Assembly: GCA_036504815.1 (NCBI GenBank)
Contig: DASXUN010000021.1
Location: 248,001-312,000 of the forward strand
Source: Gemmatimonadaceae bacterium
GTDB taxonomy: Bacteria; Gemmatimonadota; Gemmatimonadetes; Gemmatimonadales; Gemmatimonadaceae
Direction of reading: 5' to 3'
DNA: 64,000 bases
Below, in pieces: positions 9,109 through 17,840 of this stretch. The notes under the pieces are model-generated. The model was not told the DNA's origin, ran no database searches, and saw nothing but the letters and a program-made list of their open reading frames with translations. Position 1 is the first letter of the stretch. Each line of letters begins with the position of its first letter. The translations under genes were made by a program, and so were the position numbers.

Positions 9109-9124
9109 TGTTCCACGTGGAACA
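9109..9124. promoter_or_regulatory. parS centromere site
   Basis: Perfect 16-bp palindrome TGTTCCACGTGGAACA, identical to the widely conserved bacterial parS consensus bound by ParB. It stands 89 bp before parA, about 22 kb from dnaA. Confidence 0.96.
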
Positions 9125-9146
9125 TTTACGCTGGCGTTTGTGACGA

Positions 9147-9180
9147 CGGGAGGCCAATATTCGGCCTCCCGTTCGATTTT
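9147..9180 (+). terminator. hairpin terminator after the SIMPL gene
   Basis: Nine-bp stem CGGGAGGCC/GGCCTCCCG with a 7-base loop, followed by TTCGATTTT. It would end the SIMPL transcript before parA. Confidence 0.75.
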
Positions 9181-9212
9181 CTGTCGCATCTTAGGATGGA
9201 GTAGCCCCGACC

Positions 9213-9998
9213 TTGGCTCGAATCATCGCCATCGCCAACCAGAAGGGTGGGGTTGGCAAGACGACCACTGCTGTGAATCTCGCCGCTAGCCTAGCCGCAG
9301 CGGAGCAGCGCGTGCTGCTGGTGGACGGGGATCCGCAGGGTAATGCAACGAGTGGCATTGGCCTCAGCCGAGATGATATTCGACTGACGACGTACGACGT
9401 CCTGCTTGATCCACAGGCCGTCAATGAAGCCGTGATTGCTGAGGTGCAGTTCCGCTACCTGAGCGTTCTGCCGGCTACTCCAGATCTGGCTGGCGCCGAA
9501 GTGGAGCTCGTCGAGAAGCAGGACCGGGAGCTCTCGATGCGCCGTGCGCTGGAGCGTGTGACCGATGGCTTCGACTTCATCTTGATTGATTGCCCGCCTT
9601 CCCTGGGGCTGATCACGCTCAATATGCTGGCCGCGGCTGATGCGGTCTTGATTCCATTGCAGTGCGAGTACTACGCACTCGAAGGACTAAGCCAGTTGCT
9701 GAATACCGTGAACTTGGTGCAGCAGAGCGTGAATCCTGGGCTTGGCATTGATGGCGTGGTGCTGACGATGTACGACTCGCGCCTCAACCTGTCACGTCAG
9801 GTTGCGGCCGACGCTCGTGAGTACTTTGGGGCGAAGGTCTTCAAGAACGTTGTTCCTCGAAACGTGCGCCTCGCTGAAGCCCCCAGTTTTGGAAAACCGA
9901 TCATCGTGTACGACTTGGCGTCGGTCGGAGCGAAGGCCTATATGGGAGTCGCCAAGGAACTGATTGAACGCACGACCGTCGAGTCTTCAGCTAAGTAA
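9213..9998 (+). CDS. parA: chromosome-partitioning ATPase ParA (Soj)
   Basis: A 261-residue Walker-type ATPase that moves the ParB-parS complex along the nucleoid. The deviant Walker A box KGGVGKTT with its signature lysine is at residues 11-18, and Walker A' is VDGDPQGN. LIDCPPSLGLIT is the Walker B region. There is no N-terminal HTH, so this is the short chromosomal type. The start is a TTG at 9213, since the protein begins ARIIAIANQKGG immediately after it and no ATG fits. parB follows 60 bp downstream. Confidence 0.96.
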   Translation: MARIIAIANQKGGVGKTTTAVNLAASLAAAEQRVLLVDGDPQGNATSGIGLSRDDIRLTTYDVLLDPQAVNEAVIAEVQFRYLSVLPATPDLAGAEVELVEKQDRELSMRRALERVTDGFDFILIDCPPSLGLITLNMLAAADAVLIPLQCEYYALEGLSQLLNTVNLVQQSVNPGLGIDGVVLTMYDSRLNLSRQVAADAREYFGAKVFKNVVPRNVRLAEAPSFGKPIIVYDLASVGAKAYMGVAKELIERTTVESSAK

Positions 9999-10016
9999 GC
10001 TGATATAGTCGAATTT

Positions 10017-10057
10017 TAGCGACACAATAGCGACATTTTCACATTACTATAACGACA
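10017..10057 (+). promoter_or_regulatory. phased direct repeats before parB
   Basis: TAGCGACA at 10017 and 10028 and TAACGACA at 10050 are spaced 11 and 22 bp apart, that is on one face of the helix. They lie in an AT-rich 60-bp gap between parA and parB and end one base before the parB ATG. They may be an operator or a translational control site; no known family is assigned. Confidence 0.5.
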
Positions 10058-10058
10058 T

Positions 10059-10973
10059 ATGGCCGATAAACCACGTTTGGGTAGAGGCCTTGAGGCCCTT
10101 CTCTCAAGTCGCCCGACATCTCGAAATGAGAATGTTCGCTCGACGGGCGAACGCGATGGTGTGCGTCGCATTCCTGTGACGCAGATTCGGCCAAACCCTA
10201 TGCAGCCACGCAAGGAATTCCGCGAAGAAGATCTCGCGGATCTCGAGGCGAGCCTTCGCGTGAACGGCCTCATTCAGCCGGTGACCGTTCGTCCGGCGCC
10301 GAGTGGTGCTGGTTATGAGCTGATCACGGGCGAGCGTCGCTTCCGCGCCGCGCAACGATTGAACTGGACCGAGATTCCGGCGATCGTGCGTGAGATCGGC
10401 GACAAGGAGTTGCTCACACTGGCGCTGGTCGAGAACCTGCAGCGCACCGATCTCAATCCGATCGAAGAAGCGGAAGGGTATCAGCAGCTCATGTCGTCTT
10501 TCTCGCTCACGCAACAGGAAACAGCGGATATCGTCGGCAAGGATCGCTCGACCGTCGCGAATATGCTGCGCCTGCTCACACTGCCTGCGTCGGTGCGTCG
10601 CCAGGTTCGCGAAGGCGCCCTCACCCTGGGTCACGCCCGCGCCCTGCTCTCACTCGGCGATGACATTCGCATTGCCGACCTCGCAAAGATCGTGGTGGCT
10701 GAAGGGCTGAGTGTCCGCGAGGTCGAGCAGCGAGTTCGCGAGGCCGGAGGGCGCGGCGCCAGTCGCAAGAAAGGCGCGCCGACGGCCGGTGATTCGCGAC
10801 CGGCGGAGGCGCGCCACATCGAGGAGCAGCTTCGCCGCAAATACCAGACGGACGTGAAGCTCACGCTCACGGGTGCAGCGCAGGGTCAGATCAGCCTGTC
10901 GTTCTACAACAACGATGATCTCACGCGCCTGCTCGATCTGCTGCTCGCCGGAGCAGAGCGGGGCATCGCGTGA
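10059..10973 (+). CDS. parB: chromosome-partitioning protein ParB (Spo0J)
   Basis: A 304-residue CTP-dependent clamp that loads at parS and spreads. The N-terminal tail LGRGLEALL is the usual ParA-stimulating motif with its arginine. The CTP site is GERRFRA near residues 88-94 with ENLQRTDLNPIEEA nearby. The central HTH reads TQQETADIVGKDRSTVANMLRLL, and the C-terminal dimer domain ends ITFYNNDD-like. A basic, Gly-rich linker separates the last two. It overlaps the next gene by 4 bp. Confidence 0.96.
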   Translation: MADKPRLGRGLEALLSSRPTSRNENVRSTGERDGVRRIPVTQIRPNPMQPRKEFREEDLADLEASLRVNGLIQPVTVRPAPSGAGYELITGERRFRAAQRLNWTEIPAIVREIGDKELLTLALVENLQRTDLNPIEEAEGYQQLMSSFSLTQQETADIVGKDRSTVANMLRLLTLPASVRRQVREGALTLGHARALLSLGDDIRIADLAKIVVAEGLSVREVEQRVREAGGRGASRKKGAPTAGDSRPAEARHIEEQLRRKYQTDVKLTLTGAAQGQISLSFYNNDDLTRLLDLLLAGAERGIA

Positions 10974-11587
10974 CCACGCCGGGGCGGGGTTCCGGCACGG
11001 ACGAACACGGCAACGTGTTTGGTCGCGGCTGGGGGAACATGTTCATTCATGTTCAGCGCGAAAGCGGCCTCGCGCATCGCACGCTTGTGCTTCGTCCCTG
11101 GCAGGTGCAGGCGTTGCGGCTTGTGGTCTCGCGCTGGTTCGCTGCGGTTCTTGCCGTCGCCCTGCTCAGCTGGGCCTACTTTGCAGTGCAGACAGCGCGC
11201 GTTCCGTTCCTGACCAGGCGCATCACGCATCTTGAAGAGGACGCCGCCAAGATCGACACGTTGCAGGCGACGCTGGAGCAACTTCAGCGCCGGTATACGC
11301 AGGTGCAACAGATGCTGAGTGCGTCGGCGCGAGTTGCGCCGTCGGCCGCATCGGCTTCATCGTCCACCGCCTCACCAGGACCAGCGAAGGAAAAGCCAGC
11401 ACCCCCGGCCGGCAACCCTGCGGTCAACGCGAAGCCGGCAATATCTCGAGACTCGTCAGCCGCGCCGGCCAAGACAGCGCCCGCACCGTCCAAGAGCGCC
11501 CCCGCGCCGTCAGCGCCCGCACAAAACACCAAACGTCCCGCTCCGGCAAACACGCCCGCCCCTTCCGGATCTCCCGCCGCACACTGA
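10970..11587 (+). CDS. single-pass membrane coiled-coil protein of the parAB-bactofilin operon
   Basis: A 205-residue protein I cannot assign to a family. It has a 45-residue cytoplasmic start, one membrane segment (WFAAVLAVALLSWAYFAV, residues about 55-72), a short coiled coil (LEEDAAKIDTLQATLEQLQRRY, about 86-107), then a long Pro/Ala/Ser/Lys tail. In other bacteria the gene beside bactofilin often encodes an M23 peptidase with the same TM and coiled-coil head; here no peptidase domain is present. The GTG start overlaps the parB stop (GTGA), and bactofilin follows 19 bp later, so a scaffold role at the pole or envelope is plausible. Confidence 0.7.
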   Translation: MTTPGRGSGTDEHGNVFGRGWGNMFIHVQRESGLAHRTLVLRPWQVQALRLVVSRWFAAVLAVALLSWAYFAVQTARVPFLTRRITHLEEDAAKIDTLQATLEQLQRRYTQVQQMLSASARVAPSAASASSSTASPGPAKEKPAPPAGNPAVNAKPAISRDSSAAPAKTAPAPSKSAPAPSAPAQNTKRPAPANTPAPSGSPAAH

Positions 11588-11606
11588 CCAGACGAAGGAC
11601 CCTCCC

Positions 11607-12032
11607 ATGGCACTCCTCAAGAAAGACGGCGACAAGAATGAGATGCGCAGCAGCTCCCCCGAAGCTGCACTCTCCATCATCTCGGCCGGGATGCGTATCA
11701 CCGGCGACATCGACACCAACGGCACGATCAAGATCGACGGGCGCATTGAGGGCTCGGTCGTCGGTGCGCGACAAATGATGCTCGGGCGCAACGGCGCAAT
11801 TCACGGCAACGTCCACGCCGGTGAGGTTGTGGTGGGTGGCCTGGTGGACGGAGCGATTGTCGCCGACGAACGCCTGGAGCTGCAAAGCTCGGCAGTGGTC
11901 AACGGGGACATCGACACGAAGTCGATCGTTGTCCTCGAAGGCGCACGTATCAACGGGTCGGTGAGAATGCAGGATGGACGACGGACGGAAGACGATGCGA
12001 TGCCGGTGCGTATGGTGCACACCGTCAGCTAG
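11607..12032 (+). CDS. bactofilin
   Basis: A 141-residue cytoskeletal polymer-forming protein. The beta-helix core runs from about residue 22 to 118 with regular six-residue turns such as GDIDTNGTIKIDGRIEGSV and GEVVVGGLVDGAIVA, flanked by short disordered tails, as is usual. A start at 11607 follows a GAAGGA ribosome site. In Myxococcus and Caulobacter bactofilins position ParABS components or cell-wall enzymes, which fits its place directly after parA-parB. Confidence 0.93.
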   Translation: MALLKKDGDKNEMRSSSPEAALSIISAGMRITGDIDTNGTIKIDGRIEGSVVGARQMMLGRNGAIHGNVHAGEVVVGGLVDGAIVADERLELQSSAVVNGDIDTKSIVVLEGARINGSVRMQDGRRTEDDAMPVRMVHTVS

Positions 12033-12064
12033 CACGGCGAATGGGCGTGTTGGGTATTATACGG

Positions 12065-12073
12065 TTTTCCACA
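12065..12073 (+). promoter_or_regulatory. isolated DnaA-box-like 9-mer
   Basis: TTTTCCACA, the same 9-mer found around dnaA, lies in the gap between bactofilin and the BMP lipoprotein gene. One isolated match may be chance or a DnaA-responsive site. Confidence 0.3.
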
Positions 12074-12149
12074 CCACGCTTCTTTCGCAATCATCTGTTT
12101 TCAAAATGGCGCTAATTACTTGTCCTACAATATATTACAAACACATAAA

Positions 12150-13166
12150 GTGAGACGATTCGGCAGAACGTTTCTTGTTTTCAACATTCTTGTTGGCATT
12201 TCTGTGGCGTGTTCGGCACCGCGGGATTCCAGCAAGGCGGTGGATAGTGCTCCTTTCTCGGTAGCGCTTCTCACGCCGGGTCCGATCTCCGACCAGTCGT
12301 GGAATGCGGGAGCGTATGAGGGGTTGCAGCGCATTCGCGATTCGCTGGGCGCGCACATCAGTCACATCCAGACCAAGACGCCGGCGGAATTCGAGGAGAA
12401 CTTCCGTCAGTACGGCGCCAAGGGATATTCGCTGGTCTTCGGACATGGCTTTGAGTTCCAAGATGCTGCCGCGCGGGTCGCACCGGCCTTTCCGAAGACG
12501 GTCTTTGTCACAACCGGTGGAACGCGCACGAGCCGTAACGTGGCGGCGATGTCGTTTGCTTTTGAGCAGCCTTCGTATCTTGCCGGGATTGTCGCCGCCA
12601 GCGTGAGCAAGTCAGGGCTGATCGGCTGCATCGGCGGAACCGAACTCCCGCCGGTGAAGTCAGGCTTTGCGTCGTTCGTTCAGGGTGTGCGCGCGGTCAA
12701 TCCGAAGGCGACCGTGGTGACGGCTTACATCGGCAACTGGGAAGACGCCGGCGCCGGCAAGGAACAGGCACTGGCGCAGATCGCCCGGGGTGTGGATGTC
12801 ATCTACCAGAACGCCGACGCCGCCGGCCTTGGCATCTTCCAGGCCGCCAAGGAAACGAAGGGCGTCTACGTCATCGGGTCCAATGCCGACCAGAATGCCA
12901 TCGCCCCGAATGTCACGTTGGGCTCCGTGGTCATCGATCTGCCCGTGGCGTTCATGTCCATTGCCCGCGAAGTGAAGAGCGGCGCGTTCACGCCTCGCGT
13001 GCACGTTCTTGACACGCAAAGCGGTGTCATGAAATGGGTGTTCAACCCGACGATGAAAACCGTCGTTCCCGCGCGGGCGCTTCAGATGGTGGATTCCATC
13101 GAGCAGCATATGCGGGATGGAACGTTCAAGCCGGTCGTACCGCCGCGAATTCCGAGGATGCCATGA
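12150..13166 (+). CDS. BMP/PnrA-family lipoprotein, nucleoside ABC transporter binding protein
   Basis: A 338-residue substrate-binding lipoprotein of the basic membrane protein (BmpA/PnrA/Med) family, which binds purine nucleosides. Visible marks are the lipobox ISVACS, then FSVALLTPGPISDQSWNAGAYEGL, GAKGYSLVFGHGFEFQDAA, and VIYQNADAAGLGIFQAAKE. The GTG at 12150 puts the signal peptide at the very start; a TTG at 12120 is the alternative, but it overlaps an AT-rich TACAAT/TATATT stretch that looks like a promoter -10. Neither has a strong ribosome site. It is the first of five genes linked by 4-bp overlaps. Confidence 0.9.
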   Translation: MRRFGRTFLVFNILVGISVACSAPRDSSKAVDSAPFSVALLTPGPISDQSWNAGAYEGLQRIRDSLGAHISHIQTKTPAEFEENFRQYGAKGYSLVFGHGFEFQDAAARVAPAFPKTVFVTTGGTRTSRNVAAMSFAFEQPSYLAGIVAASVSKSGLIGCIGGTELPPVKSGFASFVQGVRAVNPKATVVTAYIGNWEDAGAGKEQALAQIARGVDVIYQNADAAGLGIFQAAKETKGVYVIGSNADQNAIAPNVTLGSVVIDLPVAFMSIAREVKSGAFTPRVHVLDTQSGVMKWVFNPTMKTVVPARALQMVDSIEQHMRDGTFKPVVPPRIPRMP

Positions 13167-13936
13167 ACGCGGCCGCTGAGCTGGCGCAGCGCGCCAACGA
13201 ACTGTTGCGCTGCCGCGAGACCCCCGACTACACCCCCGCCCTCAACGGGCTGCAGGTGGACAACCGCACTCCGGTTCGGCGTATCGCTGCCGCGGTCGAC
13301 TGCTCGCGACGCACTATCCGAGGGGCTGTGGAGGCCGGCGCCAACCTACTGGTGGTTCATCACGGTCTCTTCTGGGGCGGCCTCCAGCCGCTGACCGGCC
13401 CGCACCTGGAGCGCGTGCGCGCATTGCTCGAGCACGACATGGCGTTGTATGCGGCGCACCTCCCGCTCGATGCGCACGAGACGATGGGCAACTCTGTTCT
13501 GCTGGCGCGCACTCTGGGACTGGAACCGGAGGGAGGGTTCGCCCGCTATCAGACGATCTTCTGTGGCGTGCACGGCCAGGCCGCGCTCGCCACCGATGAC
13601 CTGATTGCCGCGTGCGACCGCTTCGCTCGCACGCACGGCGGGCACGCAATGGCGTCGCCGCACGACGCGGGGCGACGGACGCATCGTTGGGGCGTGGTGA
13701 CTGGCGCGGGAGTAAACGCCGAGACGATGCGGGAAGCCACGGAGCTTGGCCTTGACACGATCATCACGGGCGAAGGGCCGCACTGGAGTGCGGTGGACGC
13801 CGATGAGAAGGGGCTCGTGATCATCTATGCAGGGCACTATGCCACGGAGACGCTTGGCGTACAGGCGCTCGCCGCCTGGATGGCGGAGCAGGCTGGCGTC
13901 CCGTGGTCGTTTGTGCCGGCTCCAACCGGGTTGTGA
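13163..13936 (+). CDS. Nif3-like dinuclear metal-centre hexameric protein
   Basis: A 257-residue protein of the NIF3/YbgI (DUF34) family. Its metal ligands show as VVHHGLFW near residues 63-70, and GAGVNAETMREA, ITGEGPHW and YAGHYATE in the C-terminal half. These proteins bind two metal ions in a toroidal hexamer; the old label GTP cyclohydrolase I type 2 is not well supported. It overlaps the binding protein gene before it (ATGA) and the ATPase gene after it (GTGA), so it is translated within a nucleoside import operon. That suggests a role in nucleotide salvage or metal handling. Confidence 0.9.
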   Translation: MNAAAELAQRANELLRCRETPDYTPALNGLQVDNRTPVRRIAAAVDCSRRTIRGAVEAGANLLVVHHGLFWGGLQPLTGPHLERVRALLEHDMALYAAHLPLDAHETMGNSVLLARTLGLEPEGGFARYQTIFCGVHGQAALATDDLIAACDRFARTHGGHAMASPHDAGRRTHRWGVVTGAGVNAETMREATELGLDTIITGEGPHWSAVDADEKGLVIIYAGHYATETLGVQALAAWMAEQAGVPWSFVPAPTGL

Positions 13937-15372
13937 GCGACTTCGCGCTCGCGCTGCACGCGATAGACAAGCGCTACGGCGCCGTGCGGGCGCTGACCTC
14001 GACCTCGCTGAGCGTGGGTCGCGGCACCCTGCACGCGGTGCTCGGCGAGAACGGGGCCGGCAAGACCACGCTGATGCGTGTCGCCTTCGGCATGGTGCGT
14101 CCCGACGCGGGAAACGTTTCCCTGAACGGCACGCCGATCACGCTCTCGTCGAGCAGGGATGCCATCGCGCTTGGCCTGGGCATGGTGCATCAGCACTTCA
14201 CCCTGGTGCCGGCGATGACGGTCGCCGAGAACATCGCGCTCGGTGGAAGCGGCCTGTTGCGCGAGCGGGATGTGGCGACTCGCGTCCGGCAGCTCGCCGA
14301 GCGGACCGGGCTGTCGATTGACCCCGGTGCCCGCGTGGATTCCCTGAGCGTCGGTGCGCAGCAACGCGTGGAGATTCTCAAGGCACTGTACGGAAACGCG
14401 AGGACCCTGATTCTCGACGAACCGACGGCCGTGCTCACTCCCCGGGAAAGCGATGAACTCCTTTCCTGGCTGCGACGCTTCGTGGCGGACGGCGGAACGG
14501 CGGTGCTGGTGACGCACAAGTTGCAGGAGGCGTTGGCGATCGCGGACGATGTCACGGTATTGCGCCATGGACGCAATGTGGCCACGGTGCCGGCGGCCGA
14601 CCTTGATGTTCCCTCGCTCATCCGGGCAATGACCGGCGACGATACGGAGGACCTTGAGCTCGCGCCGCGCACGCGCGCCAGTGCACCCGGCGCCTGTGTT
14701 GCCCGGCTCGAGGCAGCGAGTGTTCGCGATTCCCGTGGCGTGCTGCGTCTCCACGACGCGACGGTGCAGTGCCATGCCGGCGAAATGATCGGGGTCGTCG
14801 GGGTGGAGGGATCGGGCGTTCACGAGCTGTTGCGATTGCTCGCGGGTCGCCTGACGCCCAGTGGTGGCTCGGCCACGCTGCCATCGGTCATCGGGTTCAT
14901 CCCCGAGGATCGACTGCGTGACGCAGTGATCGAGGCGTTCACACTCGCCGAGAACCTGGCGTTGCGCGGCGCTGGGGCGCGTCGAGGCCGGTTGCTGTGG
15001 TCCGCCATCGCTGCACAGACGGCCGGGGTGATGATGCGGCACGACGTGCGCGCGCCATCTCCCGCCAGCCCTCTCGCCGCGCTCTCGGGCGGCAATCAGC
15101 AGAAGTTCGTGGTGGGTCGAGAACTCGACGAGCATCCGTCGTTGATTGTCGCCGAGAACCCGGTTCGTGGCCTCGACATTCGGGCCACCAGCCATGTCCT
15201 GCGCGAATGCGCGGCGAGTGCGGCCGCTGGCAGTTCGGTGGTCATCTACTCCGCCGATATCGACGAGCTCCTGCCCATCGTCGACCGGATGCTGGTTGTC
15301 TTCGCCGGACAGGTTCGCGAATTACCGGTGGAGCGCGCCGCGGTGGCCGCGGCCCTGGTGGGTGCCGCGTGA
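13933..15372 (+). CDS. ABC transporter ATPase, tandem domain, nucleoside/BMP type
   Basis: A 479-residue ATPase with two ABC domains, as in RbsA/MglA-like and YufO/NupO importers. Domain 1 has Walker A GENGAGKTT (residues about 38-46), signature LSVGAQQR and Walker B LILDEPTAVLT. Domain 2 has the altered P-loop GVEGSGVHE, the signature LSGGNQQK and a Walker B ending VAENPVRGLD. A degenerate second P-loop is normal for this family. The GTG start overlaps the Nif3 stop, and the next permease start overlaps this stop. Confidence 0.94.
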   Translation: MSDFALALHAIDKRYGAVRALTSTSLSVGRGTLHAVLGENGAGKTTLMRVAFGMVRPDAGNVSLNGTPITLSSSRDAIALGLGMVHQHFTLVPAMTVAENIALGGSGLLRERDVATRVRQLAERTGLSIDPGARVDSLSVGAQQRVEILKALYGNARTLILDEPTAVLTPRESDELLSWLRRFVADGGTAVLVTHKLQEALAIADDVTVLRHGRNVATVPAADLDVPSLIRAMTGDDTEDLELAPRTRASAPGACVARLEAASVRDSRGVLRLHDATVQCHAGEMIGVVGVEGSGVHELLRLLAGRLTPSGGSATLPSVIGFIPEDRLRDAVIEAFTLAENLALRGAGARRGRLLWSAIAAQTAGVMMRHDVRAPSPASPLAALSGGNQQKFVVGRELDEHPSLIVAENPVRGLDIRATSHVLRECAASAAAGSSVVIYSADIDELLPIVDRMLVVFAGQVRELPVERAAVAAALVGAA

Positions 15373-16400
15373 CCGGCCGCCCCATGACCCCACGCGTGAT
15401 CGCCGCGGCGACGGTGGCAGCGACTATTGTCGCGGTCCTGGGCATGCTCTGGACCGGCGGGTATGACATCGCGCAGGCGCTCGCCGCGCTCTGGAACGGT
15501 GCGTTCGGCACGCCGTACGCCGTGCTTTCCGCAACGCTGGTTCGTGCCACGCCCTTGCTGTTCGTAGGCCTGGCGGTGGGAATCGCGTTTCGCGCCGGTG
15601 TGCTGAACATCGGTGCCGAAGGACAACTGCTCGCCGGCGCCGCGGCGGCCGTCGCCGTCGGTCTTTCGGTGGGCGATTGGCCGCGAGTCGTGGCGCTGCC
15701 GCTCACCTTGGGAGCTGGTGTCGTCGCGGGGGCGGCCTGGGCGGGAGTGGCGGGGTGGCTCAAGCTCCGGTTTGGCGTGCTGGAGGTCATCAGCACGCTG
15801 ATGCTCAACTTCGTCGCCGCGTATGGCGTGTCGTGGCTGGTCCGCGGTCCGCTGCAGGAACCGACACGCATCTATCCGCAGACGGTGGAACTCTCTGCGG
15901 CCGTGCGGTTACCGGCGCTGATCGACGGCCATCGTGTGCACCTCGGATTGGTCCTTGCCGTTGCGCTGGCGGTGGCTACGTGGTGGATCCTGACGCAGAC
16001 CGCAGCGGGGTTTCGCGTGCGTGCCGTGGGCGCCAGCCTCAGTGCCGCGCAGAGCGCCGGCGGCATTCGGCCCACCCGCACGCTCGCGGTAGTCTTTCTC
16101 GCCAGCGGCGCATTGGCGGGACTGGCCGGCGCCAGCGAGGCAACCGGCGTGACATTCGCGTTGTACGAGGGGTTGTCGCCCGGTTATGGCTACAGCGCCA
16201 TAGCCGTTGCCCTGCTCGCGCGGCTTCACCCACTGGCCATCATTGCCTCGGCCTTGCTGTTTGGCGCGCTGGAGGCGGGTGCTGCCGCCATGCAGCGCGA
16301 TGCCAACGTCCCGTCGGTCCTTGCCGCGGTCGTTGAGGCGATGATCATTCTTGGCGTGCTGGCCTTTGAGCGCGCTCGCGAAGGAGGACGGCGGTTGTGA
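15369..16400 (+). CDS. ABC transporter permease, nucleoside/BMP type (first)
   Basis: A 343-residue membrane protein with eight to ten hydrophobic segments, of the BPD_transp_2 (RbsC/LivH-like) family. FRAGVLNIGAEGQLLAGA (residues about 75-92) and LEVISTLMLNFVA are typical of the YufP/NupP type permease. The GTG start overlaps the ATPase stop. It should pair with the second permease to form the channel. Confidence 0.93.
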   Translation: MTGRPMTPRVIAAATVAATIVAVLGMLWTGGYDIAQALAALWNGAFGTPYAVLSATLVRATPLLFVGLAVGIAFRAGVLNIGAEGQLLAGAAAAVAVGLSVGDWPRVVALPLTLGAGVVAGAAWAGVAGWLKLRFGVLEVISTLMLNFVAAYGVSWLVRGPLQEPTRIYPQTVELSAAVRLPALIDGHRVHLGLVLAVALAVATWWILTQTAAGFRVRAVGASLSAAQSAGGIRPTRTLAVVFLASGALAGLAGASEATGVTFALYEGLSPGYGYSAIAVALLARLHPLAIIASALLFGALEAGAAAMQRDANVPSVLAAVVEAMIILGVLAFERAREGGRRL

Positions 16401-17311
16401 GCATCGACACCGCGGAGTTCCTCCAGGCATCGGTGCGCACCGCGACGCCGCTCGCGCTGGCGGCGTACGGCGAACTGATCACCGAACGCGCCGGGGTCAT
16501 CAATCTCGGCCTCGAGGGGGCGATGATCGCCGGCGCCTTCGGCGCACTGGTTGGCGCCGGCATCGGGGGAGTTGGCGGCGGCTTTGCGGCGGCGGCCGTT
16601 GCCGGGTGCGCCACCGCGATGCTCATGGTGCTGGTTGTCCTCTGGTTGCGCGCCGATGCTGTGATTGCCGGCACGGCGGTGACAATGCTCGCACTGGGGC
16701 TGACCGGCACCTTGTATCGTGCGTTGTACGGCACGGCCGGAGCGGCGCTGTCGGTTCCGACGATCGGACCGGTGGCTGTGCCTGGCGTGTCGCAGATCCC
16801 GCTGCTTGGGCGCGCGTTCTTCGAGCAACCGGTCATCACCTACGTGCTCTACGCGCTCGCGGTGGCCCTGTGGTGGTGGATGGGCCGCACGCAGGCTGGC
16901 CTTGCACTGCGCGCCACAGGAGAGCGGCCGGAGGCGGCCATGGCCGCCGGCATTTCCCCACGGCGCGTCCGCGCGCTGGCGCTGATGTTCGGGGGTGCGA
17001 TGGGTGGCCTCGCTGGCGGCGTGCTCGTGCTCGCACAGGTTGGCACCTTCAGCGAGGGAATGTCGGCTGGGCGGGGTTTCATCGCCATCGCCATCGTCGT
17101 GCTGGGCCGCTGGTCCGCGGTTGGAGTGGCCGGCGCCGCGCTCCTGTTCGGTGCCGCAAGCCAACTGCAGTACGTCTTCCAGTCACTCGGATGGCCGGTG
17201 CCATACCAGTTGTTCCTGGCCCTGCCATATGTGCTCACGCTGCTGGTGCTTGCCGGCACCCCGCGTCGCGCCGCCGCGCCGGCATCGCTCGGCGTCGCCC
17301 TGACGGATTAG
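16397..17311 (+). CDS. ABC transporter permease, nucleoside/BMP type (second)
   Basis: A 304-residue membrane protein, partner of the preceding permease (YufQ/NupQ type). ATPLALAAYGELITERAGVINLGLEGAM near the start is the family signature. Eight or so membrane helices follow. The GTG start overlaps the previous stop by 4 bp. It closes the operon; element copy 2 begins 16 bp after the stop. Confidence 0.93.
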   Translation: MSIDTAEFLQASVRTATPLALAAYGELITERAGVINLGLEGAMIAGAFGALVGAGIGGVGGGFAAAAVAGCATAMLMVLVVLWLRADAVIAGTAVTMLALGLTGTLYRALYGTAGAALSVPTIGPVAVPGVSQIPLLGRAFFEQPVITYVLYALAVALWWWMGRTQAGLALRATGERPEAAMAAGISPRRVRALALMFGGAMGGLAGGVLVLAQVGTFSEGMSAGRGFIAIAIVVLGRWSAVGVAGAALLFGAASQLQYVFQSLGWPVPYQLFLALPYVLTLLVLAGTPRRAAAPASLGVALTD

Positions 17312-17326
17312 AAGCGATCGCGCGGA

Positions 17327-17528
17327 CTTTTTCACCACGGAGGCACGGAGGAAAAGCTGAGGGCCACGGAGAACTGCCACAACTGGGGTTAACTACATCG
17401 CGCCACGCAGCGCTATGCGTGGCGCGCGCTGTTACCCCAAGAAGTTGCAGTTCCTCCGTGGCCCTCAGGTAGTTCTCCGTGCCTCCGTGGTGAAGAAAGC
17501 TAGCTTGCCTTCGTGGTGAAGAAGGCCA
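17327..17528. repeat. dispersed palindromic element, copy 2
   Basis: Complete copy with an additional outer arm on the right (CGTGGTGAAGAAGGCCAAG after the core end near 17500). Apex CCACGCA, six bases, TGCGTGG. It lies between convergent genes (permease and a small minus-strand gene). Plus orientation. Confidence 0.93.
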
Positions 17529-17550
17529 AGTCGCCACGCCGAACCCAGCC

Positions 17551-17775
17551 CTACGGCGGAAGAAAAGGCCCGCCGAGGTCGAAATGCCAGGCGTCGCGAC
17601 GCAGGCCGGTCGCGGGATCCTTGAGCGGCTTGAACTGGAGTCGCTCGACGGGGAGACGAATGGCGAGCGCCACGTCAATCAGGCGCTCGCGATCGACGGA
17701 CACGAGGTGCGCCATCGCACGCCCCTGCCAGATGTGCCGGTGCAGCCACAGTCCGCCTGACATGGCGTACATCAT
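17551..17775 (-). CDS. small DUF4031-like protein
   Basis: A 74-residue protein with the pattern HIWQGRAMAHLVSVDRERLIDVALAIRLPVERLQFKPL and, near the end, AWHFDLGG. Tryptophan-Gly, HL and HFDL at these spacings resemble DUF4031, a short family of unknown function. No signal or membrane segment. It ends 22 bp from element copy 2 and follows the pilin gene on the same strand by 65 bp. The match is by eye and modest. Confidence 0.55.
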   Translation of the reverse strand: MMYAMSGGLWLHRHIWQGRAMAHLVSVDRERLIDVALAIRLPVERLQFKPLKDPATGLRRDAWHFDLGGPFLPP

Positions 17776-17840
17776 TCCGTCGCGGCGGCGTTCGAACTCA
17801 CGCCACGGGGGAACGGCCGGCCAGCGGGGTTCGGGGATTC

